From contig CAMGFM010000034.1 in the NCBI GenBank assembly GCA_946055365.1, positions 1 through 9,839 of the forward strand: a stretch of 9,839 nt of DNA, in the 5' to 3' direction. The stretch comes from an uncultured Prevotella sp. Lineage in GTDB: Bacteria; Bacteroidota; Bacteroidia; Bacteroidales; Bacteroidaceae. Made by a program: the position numbers and the translations under genes. Below are positions 1-7,208 of this stretch, one piece after another (the stretch's first letter is position 1; each line of letters opens with the position of its first letter). The notes under the pieces were generated by a model, which was given only the letters and a program-made list of their open reading frames with translations, made no database searches and was not told the DNA's origin.

Positions 1-2767
1 TCTCGAGAAGGCTTGTATCGAAGTGACGCTCTGAGTCTGCGCATGCAATATTGGTCACGTCGCCCGGCTTCTCCCAGATGTTTACCATCTCTGTAGACTG
101 GTTCCAAGATGCGGCAAATGCGGGGTTCTCGGTGAAGTAGCGCTCGTTGTTGAGCATATAGCGTCCGAACATGCCTGTGAACAGCATGTCGAGCTGCAGG
201 CCCTTCCATGCTACTGTGGTGTTGAGACCGCCTGACCACGGTGCGATGGTCTGCTTGCCTGTAAGCACACGGTCGTTTTCAGAGAACTGCTTGGTCTCGT
301 TGCCGTTCTTGTCGAGCCACACGTTCATACCGTCGCGCGGGTCTACGTGGCTCCAACGCACATAATAGAACTCGCCATAGGCGTGTCCCTTCTCGAGGTG
401 AACGAGGTCTGTCACGTCATAAGAGTCAGTACCGTTGAAAAGCTCGGTAATCTCGTTCTTGTTATAGTTGCCGTTGAGCTTGACATTCCAATACCAGTCC
501 TTGTTCTTGATGATGTCTGCGCCGATGGTGAAGTCAACACCAGTGTTGCGCATGGACGCTACGTTGGCATACTGTGCAGAGAAGCCTGTTGTCCATGATA
601 TTGGCTTAAGCACGAGCATGTCCTTGGTGTTCTTGTTATAGAACTCCACGTCGAGAGAGAAACGCTTTAAGAACTTGGAAGAGATGCCCACGTTGAATGT
701 GGCTACCTTCTCCCATGAGAGGTTGTCGTTCTTCATGCTTACGGGAGAGATACCCGACACGCCGTTGTACTGTCCTGCTGATGAAACGAGGCCGAGGGCC
801 TGATTCTGTGAGATGTTGGCATTACCTGTCACACCATAAGATATTCTGAAGTTGAGATCCTGGAGCCAGCTCTTGCTGCCCTCCATGAACTGCTCGCCGC
901 TCACGTTCCATAGGAATGCGGCTGCGCCGAATGTACCCCACATGTGATCCTTGGCAAAGAGCGAAGAACCGTCACGACGTATGGAGAGGTCTACATAGTA
1001 GCGGCCGTCATAGCCATAGTTGAGCATACCAAACCATGAGAGTCGCTTCTCCTCGCCAAAGGACTGTCCAGGCACGTCCACCTGAGCCTGCGGTGCGGCG
1101 AAGAGATAGAGCATACGGTTGTCGGTGAGACCTTTTACAGAAGCAGAGAATGCGTCGCTCTTGGTGTGCATGAACTCATGACCTGCGAGCAAGGTGATGT
1201 CGTGCTTCTTGGCAACGTTGAACTTGTATTCTGCGGTGTTTGTGAGAGTCCAGCGAGTGACGCGTGAGTAGGACTCAGATGCAGATCCTGTCGGGAACAC
1301 ATTAGGATCGATGTCCATAGTGTTGAGACACTTGTAGTGCTGGCGCGTGTCGTTGACATCAAGACCGAGTGCAGAGCGCAGGTTAAGGCCCTTTACGGGG
1401 TTGAGGTTCACGAATACGTTTTCGTTGATGCGTATCTTGTCAAGGCTTGACGGCTGCACCTCAGAGAGCCAGTAGGGGTTGTAGACACCCATCTGGTTGA
1501 AATAGTAGTTGCGCTCGCCATATCCCTCAAACGTAGAGTTGGCATAGTCGTTGATGTCAAGGCCCTTTACCTCATAATAAGACTGTGTGGGCAGATACAT
1601 GCGTGCCGCGAAAGCCTTGTTGTAAAGAGAGTTGCCGCTGGAACCAAACGCCGTTGTACCGTTCTTGGTAAATGCGATGTTGGTGTTGGAACCCACCTTC
1701 ATCCAGTCGTTCACGTCTATCTCCATATTGCCGCGCATAGTCTCGCGACGCATATTTGAGTCGTCCATAATACCCTGTGCGTTGTAGTGGCTGAATGACA
1801 CGAGGTAGCTGATGGACTGTGTGCCGCCGCGCACAGACGCGTCTACCTGATAGGTAGGCTTGTTCTCGCCGAAGAGAATGTCTCTCCAGTTGGTGTTAAT
1901 GCCATATTTGTTATAGTAAGCCTTCTGTGCCTGGAATGCCGCGCTCTCCTTGAGGTCGGGGTTGAGCTGCTCCTGAAGGTTGAGCCACTGTGTAGAGTTC
2001 ATCATGTCGGTGCCGTCGCCAGCAAGCTGCGAGATACCATACATGGCGTTGATGCTCACTGTGGCCTGCTCGCCCTTCTTGCCTCGCTTGGTGGTGATGA
2101 TGATGACACCGTTTGCGGCGAGCGAACCGTAGATGGCGGTTGCCGAAGCGTCCTTGAGCACTGTCATGCTCTCAACGTCGTTGGGGTTGAGCGAAAGGAA
2201 TGTAGTGGAAGAAATCTGGCTGCCGTCGAGGATGTAAAGAGGCTCGGTGGAAGCATAGATAGAGTTGACACCACGCACACGCATGGAGGTAGTTGCAGAA
2301 GGCTCACCTGAAGATGTGAACACCTGCACACCCGACACCTGTCCCTGAAGCGCATCGCCGATGTTGGCCACAGGACGGTTGGCGAGCTTGTCGCTGCCCA
2401 CTGACTCCACTGAACCTGCTATGGTGCCGAGCTTACGTGCAGAACCATAACCGGTAACTACCACTTCAGAAAGCGTAGTGTCGTCGGGACGCAGCACCAC
2501 GCGCATGTTGTTGGAGGCCTTGACTGTCTGTGTTTCCATACCGAGATATGAAACGACAATCTCAGTGCCCGGCTTGACTTTGAGAATAAACACACCATCC
2601 ACGTCTGTCACGGCACCTATCTTTGTGCCTTTGACCTGCACGGATGCGCCAATCACTGGTTCGTTGTCCTCACTTGAGGTGACGTAACCCTTGATGTTTG
2701 TTTGTGCCAATGCCATTCCTATGCTCAGGAAAAGGCAGGCAAGCATCATTGTCAGTCTTCTTTTCAT
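1..2767 (-). CDS. SusC/RagA-family TonB-linked outer membrane transporter, C-terminus cut off by window edge
   Basis: This protein is expected to form a TonB-dependent outer membrane barrel that imports glycans or peptides, normally capped by a SusD-type lipoprotein. I translated it by hand from the ATG at 2767; 922 codons are open to the window edge. Residues 1-21 form a signal peptide (MKRRLTMMLACLFLSIGMALA). Residues about 24-93 are a carboxypeptidase-regulatory-like domain (GYVTSSEDNEPVIGASVQVKG). Residues 99-108 (LSEVVVTGYG) are the typical TonB-box-like linker. The plug follows at about 112-235, with SusC signatures PLYILDG (177-182 region) and DASATAIYGSLAANGVIIIT (206-225). The family usually has R where this has L at 216. 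The rest is barrel, rich in aromatic beta-strands. SusC proteins usually run to about 1000-1050 residues, so roughly 80-130 are missing. The substrate cannot be read from the sequence, and any susD gene lies outside the window. Confidence 0.95.
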   Translation of the reverse strand, partial: MKRRLTMMLACLFLSIGMALAQTNIKGYVTSSEDNEPVIGASVQVKGTKIGAVTDVDGVFILKVKPGTEIVVSYLGMETQTVKASNNMRVVLRPDDTTLSEVVVTGYGSARKLGTIAGSVESVGSDKLANRPVANIGDALQGQVSGVQVFTSSGEPSATTSMRVRGVNSIYASTEPLYILDGSQISSTTFLSLNPNDVESMTVLKDASATAIYGSLAANGVIIITTKRGKKGEQATVSINAMYGISQLAGDGTDMMNSTQWLNLQEQLNPDLKESAAFQAQKAYYNKYGINTNWRDILFGENKPTYQVDASVRGGTQSISYLVSFSHYNAQGIMDDSNMRRETMRGNMEIDVNDWMKVGSNTNIAFTKNGTTAFGSSGNSLYNKAFAARMYLPTQSYYEVKGLDINDYANSTFEGYGERNYYFNQMGVYNPYWLSEVQPSSLDKIRINENVFVNLNPVKGLNLRSALGLDVNDTRQHYKCLNTMDIDPNVFPTGSASESYSRVTRWTLTNTAEYKFNVAKKHDITLLAGHEFMHTKSDAFSASVKGLTDNRMLYLFAAPQAQVDVPGQSFGEEKRLSWFGMLNYGYDGRYYVDLSIRRDGSSLFAKDHMWGTFGAAAFLWNVSGEQFMEGSKSWLQDLNFRISYGVTGNANISQNQALGLVSSAGQYNGVSGISPVSMKNDNLSWEKVATFNVGISSKFLKRFSLDVEFYNKNTKDMLVLKPISWTTGFSAQYANVASMRNTGVDFTIGADIIKNKDWYWNVKLNGNYNKNEITELFNGTDSYDVTDLVHLEKGHAYGEFYYVRWSHVDPRDGMNVWLDKNGNETKQFSENDRVLTGKQTIAPWSGGLNTTVAWKGLQLDMLFTGMFGRYMLNNERYFTENPAFAASWNQSTEMVNIWEKPGDVTNIACADSERHFDTSLLE

Positions 2768-3044
2768 AAGATCTCTCTTGATTAAAAAAATTATAATTGT
2801 GAATTGATATTTCCCGTCTGGAATCCTTCACTCCCGTTTCCGCCGTCACGGCACTCCCGACACATCGCTGCATCACGGGCCGTAGGCAGAGCTTCCGTAT
2901 GACTTCTTCAAGGCAAACAGTCTTGCCCATACACATAATTCTCCATGTGTATTTTTTATTACTTCATCGTTATCCTGAATGTTTTTCTGTGTGAATTAGA
3001 GTAAGTTGTATATGTCGCAATTATCTGTTTCTCCTTTGTCATCA
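2768..3044 (-). promoter_or_regulatory. Long 5' leader of the SusC-family mRNA with hairpin
   Basis: The leader is about 280 nt, inferred from the promoter match and the ATG at 2767. It contains a perfect 8-bp inverted repeat, ATACACAT (2952-2945 on the minus strand) and ATGTGTAT (2936-2929), with an 8-nt loop GGAGAATT. The loop holds a Shine-Dalgarno-like GGAG next to an ATG at 2936. That ATG opens an 88-codon frame ending at 2670, inside the transporter gene and out of frame with it. No known riboswitch class was recognised. Bases just before the transporter start read AAGAGAGATCTT, a weak purine-rich initiation region normal for this phylum. Confidence 0.45.
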
Positions 3045-3081
3045 GATTGCAAAATTAGTGTAAATAAATATTATTCCCAAA
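3044..3081 (-). promoter_or_regulatory. Bacteroidetes-type promoter for the SusC-family gene
   Basis: On the minus strand, TTTG (3081-3078) is separated by exactly 20 bp from TAATTTTG (3057-3050). This fits the Bacteroidetes -33/-7 consensus TTTG and TAnnTTTG. Transcription should start a few bases downstream, near 3044, leaving a leader of about 280 nt before the ATG at 2767. The match points to the housekeeping sigma factor rather than an ECF sigma factor; that is an inference from the boxes. Confidence 0.7.
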
Positions 3082-3488
3082 TAAAATTATCTAATTGAGA
3101 AATATTTAAATGTTTTTTAACAGTGTCCGTTAACATTTTTTGTCCCAAGTGTCATTTTGTAACTTTTTATATTTATTTTCCGCATATTTATAAGACATTT
3201 CATTTTGCCGCCTGCCACATTTTAATTATTTTATGCGTTACTGGTTATGTTTTTATACGTGATTTATGTAAGTGACATGACTTTTGCCTGCCGCTATTGT
3301 CATTTGCCGCATACACGACAGCGCACATGCACGCCAGAGACCATTCACCATATATTAAAATAATGTAATTATGCGGTCTCCCGAAGCCCACACACGCTCC
3401 GCCCACGACCCATCATGCCCATGCCACACGGGAATTGACGGCGGCGAGACGCATGGTTTGGCGTGGAAACAACAGTGTGACATGCAGC
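3082..3488. other. AT-rich to mixed intergenic region, no gene seen
   Basis: No convincing coding region or RNA gene was found. The part next to the SusC promoter is AT-rich. It has two direct copies of TTAACA (3117-3122 and 3130-3135) about 36-54 bp upstream of the -33 box, a plausible activator site but unproven. The half nearer 3400-3488 is GC-richer and shows nothing I recognise. Confidence 0.5.
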
Positions 3489-3510
3489 CGCCAGCCACTT
3501 GCCAAGCCAC

Positions 3511-3620
3511 AAAGCCCGTGAACGGCTTGCGCAAAGAGGCACTTTAGGGCGACAAAAGAGGCTGTTTTTGATGCCTAAAGAGGCACTTTAGGATGGCAAA
3601 AGAGCCTCTTTTCGGGAGAG
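3511..3620. repeat. Degenerate 22-bp tandem array A (about 5 units)
   Basis: AAAG recurs at 3511, 3533, 3555, 3577 and 3599, an exact 22-bp pitch. The units starting at 3533 and 3577 are best conserved (AAAGAGGCACTTTAGG plus six bases); the one at 3555 shares AAAGAGGC and the one at 3599 shares AAAGAG. The unit starting at 3511 shares little beyond AAAG. The array contains small inverted repeats: CCTAAAG/CTTTAGG (3574-3592, 5-nt loop) and a palindrome AAAAGAG-C-CTCTTTT (3598-3612). No open frame of note crosses it. It lies on the 3' side of the M6 peptidase gene, beyond its terminator. Confidence 0.7.
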
Positions 3621-3670
3621 CCAAGTGCTTTTTTGCCACACGAGAGAGCCGTCATGCGCCGCACGGAGAC

Positions 3671-3758
3671 CGCAGTGCCGCGCATTAAAGTACAAAATGC
3701 CGCGCATTAAGGCTCATAACGCCACACGTCAAGGCACATAACGCCTCACGTCAAGGCG
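3671..3758. repeat. Degenerate 22-bp tandem array B (4 units)
   Basis: Four consecutive 22-bp units start at 3671, 3693, 3715 and 3737. Units 1 and 2 share TGCCGCGCATTAA. Units 3 and 4 are nearly identical (CATAACGCC-N-CACGTCAAGGC). Units 2-4 share the layout CA-AA-GCC-CRC-AAGG. The array abuts the peptidase terminator, which starts at 3760. Its unit sequence differs from array A although the pitch is identical. Confidence 0.75.
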
Positions 3759-3759
3759 C

Positions 3760-3796
3760 AAAAAAAAGTGCCTCCCATTGCGTGGAAGACACTTTA
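3760..3796 (-). terminator. Rho-independent terminator of the M6 peptidase gene
   Basis: Read on the minus strand, AAAGTGTCTTCC (3795-3784) pairs with GGGAGGCACTTT (3776-3765) as a 12-bp stem containing two G-U pairs. The loop is 7 nt, and the T-run continues to 3760, giving eight T in all. The stop codon of the peptidase is about 130 nt upstream. This should separate the peptidase transcript from the SusC-family gene further along the same strand. The arm GAGGCACTTT also occurs as the core of array A. Confidence 0.85.
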
Positions 3797-3885
3797 ATAT
3801 TTAGGTTGGTTCTATCAAAATTTCACCATAAGCGAGTTAATGTCTCGGGGCTTACGTCAGCAAAACCCACATCAACAAGACCCGC

Positions 3886-3901
3886 CTTGCATATATGCAA
3901 G
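3886..3901. repeat. Perfect 16-bp palindrome downstream of the M6 peptidase
   Basis: CTTGCATATATGCAAG is its own reverse complement. It lies 24 bp past the peptidase stop codon. On the plus strand it is followed by TTTTTT (3902-3907) and then another CTTGCAA (3914-3920). It could be a plus-strand terminator blocking antisense transcription into the gene, a 3'-end hairpin on the peptidase mRNA, or a protein-binding site. The sequence does not decide between these. Confidence 0.7.
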
Positions 3902-3924
3902 TTTTTTCAAGGGCTTGCAAATCC

Positions 3925-5682
3925 TTACTTCACGACCTTCCTGCCGCCCACGATATAGAGGCCCTTGCCCAAAGCGTTGACATCATTGCCGAGGAAGCGG
4001 CCGTCGATGCTATAAACGCGGTTGTCCTGTGCCTTGGTGTCTACATATACGCCGTTGATAGCGGTGGGTGCGGTGTTGTCAAGCACGTTTTCGTCGTTGC
4101 CGCCAAGCACCTTGAACGACACTGTGCCGTCGTCGTTGCGTGCTATCTCAGTGATGGGCTTGTTCATGAACTTCGTGCCGTCGGTGTTGCGGTTGTAGAG
4201 CGATGCGGCAGGGGCAGACTCGTTGGTCAACTCATCGTTGAGCACCTTGCCAAGCCGCACATAGGGATAGAGCTGGTCGCCAAACTCCTCGTAAGAAGAC
4301 ACTGTAGAGCGGTTGTTTGCCTTGAATATGGTGCAACGCTCGTGGTCAGAGCTGCTGGAATTGACCGTGTTGTATGCCCATTTGGTGTAGTCGAAGTCAA
4401 CATGAGTGATCATGAGTCCGTCTCCATAGAGGTCGGTGTCCCAGCCTGTCTTCTGTCTGTTTTCCAGAATGTAATATTCGTCCTTGTCCTTGTCGTTATA
4501 GATGATGAAAGGAGTGCCATAGTCTGTTGAAGACTGCATGGCGTTGACCGTGGCAGGCTCGTTTATCTCTATCGGCTCTACCCATCCCGCATACCAACGC
4601 TCATAGCCAGTGTAGTTGCAGGGCCTGAAGCTCTCGCCGAGATAAGTTCCGTGGGCCATCACGTCCCAATAGGTCATGCCCTGCGTGCCGCCTCCCGTGT
4701 CATACATGTCGGCAAAGCCGAGGCAGTGTGAGAACTCGTGGCAGATGGCGCCGATGCCTGAAGGCACAACCTTATTGGTGAACTGTCCCGTAGTGGGGCT
4801 TACCACCTTGTCAATCTCATTGGCGCAAGCATAAGTGTCAACGCCGCCGGTGTCAAAGTGCAACGGGTTGCCGATGGCATAGGTAAGCTCATACTCATGA
4901 GGCCATATTGTGGTGGCGGCGCCGCCCGTGGCCTCTCCATAACCTGCATACAGCACAAACACCTGGTCGGCATAGCCGTCGCCGTCCCAGTCATAGTCAG
5001 CGAAATTGACCTGATCGCTCACTGCCGTACACGCTTCCTTGATCATATAACCCGGGCGCACGTCATTGCCATAGGCGTTGTTTGCGCCGTAATAGGACAC
5101 GTTGTTCTCGAGCTGCACGGGGCCCAGCACGTCAAAAGTGAGGCGGAACTGACCGTTGCTCTGCGCATGGAAATAGTCGTAGATGCTGCCCACGTAGCCG
5201 TCTTCGTGCGTGAAGTTCGGGGTGTTGGCTATTGCCTCGTAGTATTCGCGCGTGTGGTTTGCCTTGAACTTCTGGTTGGTGAACTCCACGAGTATGATAA
5301 GACCCTTCTTGTCGCCAGTGTAGGGAGCGTGGGGGAAGCCCGGCGTTATGCGCTGCATACCGTCAACCGTATTGGCAGCGGCCCTTGCGCGTTGCAGTCT
5401 TTGCTGACGCGATGCGGCAATAGGCGCGCGGAGTGCCTGCGCCACCCTTTCCTTTGCCTCCATGTCGGCCACCACGAACACGCCCTCCCTCTCAGGGCTT
5501 TCCATGTACTTGCCGCCGTCGGCAGTCTGCCACCAGCTGTTGAACTCGTCGCCCCTTAGCTCGGCGAGAGCCTGCGTGCCGTCAGGCAGTGTTATCATTT
5601 TCTTCAGCAACTTGGCTGGAGTGGCGTCGGCTGATGCGCCGAAGGCAAACATCATCGACAGCATGACAAAGATTTTTTTCAT
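3925..5682 (-). CDS. Secreted M6-family zinc metallopeptidase with a C-terminal type IX secretion-like sorting tail
   Basis: This is a predicted extracellular or surface zinc endopeptidase of 585 residues. I chose the ATG at 5682 because it begins a clear signal peptide (MKKIFVMLSMMFAFGASADA). The frame stays open upstream to 5808, but that part looks non-coding. A propeptide-like segment covers about 21-120. The catalytic domain has HEFSHCLGFAD at 315-325: H315 and H319 bind zinc, E316 is the catalytic base, and D325 is the likely third ligand. The Met-turn is WDVM (339-342). DYDWDGDGYAD (229-239) looks like a calcium site. The last 40 residues (RVYSIDGRFL, then GLYIVGGRKVVK) match the pattern of type A C-terminal sorting domains removed during type IX secretion. 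It has its own promoter and terminator. The substrate is unknown; nutrient proteolysis or host-protein degradation are both possible. Confidence 0.93.
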   Translation of the reverse strand: MKKIFVMLSMMFAFGASADATPAKLLKKMITLPDGTQALAELRGDEFNSWWQTADGGKYMESPEREGVFVVADMEAKERVAQALRAPIAASRQQRLQRARAAANTVDGMQRITPGFPHAPYTGDKKGLIILVEFTNQKFKANHTREYYEAIANTPNFTHEDGYVGSIYDYFHAQSNGQFRLTFDVLGPVQLENNVSYYGANNAYGNDVRPGYMIKEACTAVSDQVNFADYDWDGDGYADQVFVLYAGYGEATGGAATTIWPHEYELTYAIGNPLHFDTGGVDTYACANEIDKVVSPTTGQFTNKVVPSGIGAICHEFSHCLGFADMYDTGGGTQGMTYWDVMAHGTYLGESFRPCNYTGYERWYAGWVEPIEINEPATVNAMQSSTDYGTPFIIYNDKDKDEYYILENRQKTGWDTDLYGDGLMITHVDFDYTKWAYNTVNSSSSDHERCTIFKANNRSTVSSYEEFGDQLYPYVRLGKVLNDELTNESAPAASLYNRNTDGTKFMNKPITEIARNDDGTVSFKVLGGNDENVLDNTAPTAINGVYVDTKAQDNRVYSIDGRFLGNDVNALGKGLYIVGGRKVVK

Positions 5683-6005
5683 ATTTGCTTTATGTATTTT
5701 AAGGTTATTATGATTTTGATTGTCGCTGTTTCTTTTCCCTACATTTGATTCTTTGTTGTCCTGGCATGGCTGTGCGAAGCCCTTGTCTTGTCTTGACGCA
5801 CACGGCACTTTCCCTTACAACGCGCGTCCTGCAACGAGACAGCCACTTACGGGCGTTGCGGCAAGCCCATCCGCCAGTTTCATGAGCCGGCATGGCGGCA
5901 ACACGCGCCCCGTGTGGCGGCGGCAAAATAAATGTAAACGATGATTAGTGAGCGGAGAATACCGTTTCTACAAACAAACCGTTTCTCTGAAAAAATGCGC
6001 CTCAA
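5683..6005 (-). promoter_or_regulatory. Long 5' leader of the M6 peptidase mRNA
   Basis: About 320 nt separate the predicted transcription start from the ATG at 5682. Just inside the leader, ACCGTTTCT occurs twice on the plus strand (5961-5969 and 5978-5986, 17-bp pitch). The short open frames here have no recognisable product and no good initiation context. No known riboswitch was recognised. A regulatory role is inferred only from the length and the repeat. Confidence 0.4.
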
Positions 6006-6042
6006 CACGGCAAAGTTACGCATTTAGGATTTATAATACAAA
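6005..6042 (-). promoter_or_regulatory. Bacteroidetes-type promoter for the M6 peptidase gene
   Basis: On the minus strand, TTTG (6042-6039) is followed after exactly 20 bp by TAACTTTG (6018-6011), matching the TTTG and TAnnTTTG consensus. Predicted transcription starts near 6005, giving a leader of about 320 nt. The -7 box is the same octamer as in the divergent PASTA-operon promoter. Confidence 0.7.
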
Positions 6043-6222
6043 TTTATCTGCCATTTATTTTTAATGACACTTGAATTATAATAAAATTTTGCAAAACATC
6101 ACGTCTTGTGCGCCCCACCCCTGCCCTTTGCGCCATGCACGCCCCGACACGGCGCACGGCACGCCACACGGCACGGCACGCCGCCGTTTTGGGACGCACG
6201 GGAGCATTTTTCACATATATAT
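6043..6222. other. Spacer between divergent promoters, with a GC-rich repeat
   Basis: This stretch separates the peptidase promoter from the PASTA-operon promoter. It includes a GC-rich patch with a near-duplicate: 6147-6165 and 6166-6182 both begin ACACGG and end CACGGCACGCC. No gene is seen. A frame open from 6071 into the PASTA gene has a low-complexity N-terminus and is judged non-coding in this part. Confidence 0.5.
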
Positions 6223-6258
6223 TTTGTATTTTCCAATGATAATCGTAACTTTGCATAG
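6223..6258 (+). promoter_or_regulatory. Bacteroidetes-type promoter for the PASTA-rluD-ddl gene group
   Basis: TTTG (6223-6226) is followed after 19 bp by TAACTTTG (6246-6253), fitting the -33/-7 consensus. Transcription should begin near 6258, about 90 nt before the PASTA gene start. No comparable match was found in the spacers before the next two genes, so this may drive all of them. Confidence 0.72.
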
Positions 6259-6346
6259 TTACATGCAGGACACGCCGCCGCACGCTGACGCACACCGCCA
6301 TGCCGCGGCAACGATGTCCTTTTTGCCACATAACAGACATAGAGAC

Positions 6347-7033
6347 ATGACACCATCAGAATTTTTGCGCAAGCTGACAAGCCGATACCTGCTGCTGCAC
6401 CTGCTCGCCATGGCAACAGCGGTGACAATAGCCGTCATGGCATTGGGATATGGGCTGGACATATACACCCACCACGGCGAATCAATAGAGATACCCGACC
6501 TGCAGAAAAAATCATTTGACGAGGCACAAGGCCTGCTGCACGACTTGGGACTCAAGGCAGTGGTGAGCGACACGGGCTATGTGGCCAATCTCAAGCCCGA
6601 CTGCGTGCTGGAGCAGACACCAGCGGCTGGCGACAAGGTGAAAACGGGGCACGTGGTCTATCTCATAGTCAATGCCACACACACGCCAACAATCACCGTG
6701 CCTGACATTATAGACAACTCCTCGCTGAGAGAGGCCATGGCCAAGCTCTCCGCGATGGGCTTCAAGCTCACGCAGCCACGCTTCGTGGAGGGCGAGAAAG
6801 ACTGGGTAGTGGGACTGACCGTGGACGGCAGGCACGTCAACGCAGGCGACAAGGTGTCCGTAAACGACTTCATCACCATAGAGGCAGGCAACGGACAGGT
6901 GGAATACTCCGACGACATTGACATAATAGACGCATCGCCGCTCGAAGACGGCATCATCATAGAGGAGGGAGGCGGAGCCGACGACTTTCAGGAGGTGACA
7001 GAGCCGCCGGCAGGAGGCGACGCGCTGGAATGA
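6347..7033 (+). CDS. Single-pass membrane protein with two PASTA domains
   Basis: PASTA domains bind peptidoglycan or related beta-lactam-like ligands. Here they are carried by a small membrane protein with no kinase or transpeptidase domain, a form common in Bacteroidetes. The 228-residue product begins MTPSEFLRKLTSRYLLLHLL; an in-frame ATG at 6314 is an alternative start. One transmembrane helix lies at about 14-36, so residues from about 40 should be periplasmic. PASTA 1 covers about 46-110 (IEIPDLQKKSFDEAQGLLHD, then VLEQTPAAGDKVKTG). PASTA 2 covers about 113-181 (ITVPDIIDNSSLREAMAKLS, then VNAGDKVSVND). The tail, 188-228, is strongly acidic (DDIDIIDASPLEDGIIIEEG). It sits ahead of rluD and ddl; the ddl neighbour supports a link to cell-wall synthesis, but its exact job is unknown. 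Confidence 0.9.
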   Translation: MTPSEFLRKLTSRYLLLHLLAMATAVTIAVMALGYGLDIYTHHGESIEIPDLQKKSFDEAQGLLHDLGLKAVVSDTGYVANLKPDCVLEQTPAAGDKVKTGHVVYLIVNATHTPTITVPDIIDNSSLREAMAKLSAMGFKLTQPRFVEGEKDWVVGLTVDGRHVNAGDKVSVNDFITIEAGNGQVEYSDDIDIIDASPLEDGIIIEEGGGADDFQEVTEPPAGGDALE

Positions 7034-7052
7034 CAGCGGCAAACGCCTCCGC

Positions 7053-7132
7053 AAAAAGCGGCACTTGGCTATCACAAAGTGGCACTTGGCTGCCGTAGAG
7101 TGGCACTTGGCCAACAGAAAGTGGCACTTGGC
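7053..7132. repeat. Degenerate 21-bp tandem array C (4 units)
   Basis: GCGGCACTTGGC at 7058 and three exact copies of GTGGCACTTGGC at 7079, 7100 and 7121 are spaced by exactly 21 bp. The bases between cores vary, apart from an AAA or AGA before the core. The array starts about 20 bp after the PASTA stop codon and ends 76 bp before the rluD start. Because 21 is a multiple of three, it reads as a repeating heptapeptide in the frame of rluD, but I judge that fortuitous. Confidence 0.85.
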
Positions 7133-7208
7133 AATAGCGACACGCCGCCGCCACGCACCCCCCCCACAGATATTCACAATACATCACAAGCCAAACATAC
7201 ACACAGCA

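Noticed and set aside
3511..3758. CRISPR array
   Set aside because: The units are 22 bp end to end with no alternation of constant repeats and variable ~30-bp spacers, and no cas genes are nearby.
3082..3924. Small gene, tRNA or mobile element in the longest gene-free stretch
   Set aside because: No cloverleaf, transposase fragment, terminal inverted repeats or target duplication could be seen.
3895..5559. Long plus-strand open frames (3895-4530 and 4858-5559)
   Set aside because: They are antisense to the M6 peptidase, which has a signal peptide, active site and sorting tail; the opposite frames have no recognisable domains.
5683..5808. Upstream extension of the M6 peptidase frame by 42 codons
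   Set aside because: It would bury the clear signal peptide that starts at 5682, and its composition is not protein-like.
6071..6346. Upstream extension of the PASTA frame
   Set aside because: It spans the promoter and a GC-rich repeat; ATG 6347 gives the compact membrane-anchor start.
7065..7208. Upstream extension of rluD with a repeating WHLA heptapeptide
   Set aside because: It is a translation of array C, whose 21-bp pitch keeps frame; the family N-terminus is satisfied by ATG 7209.
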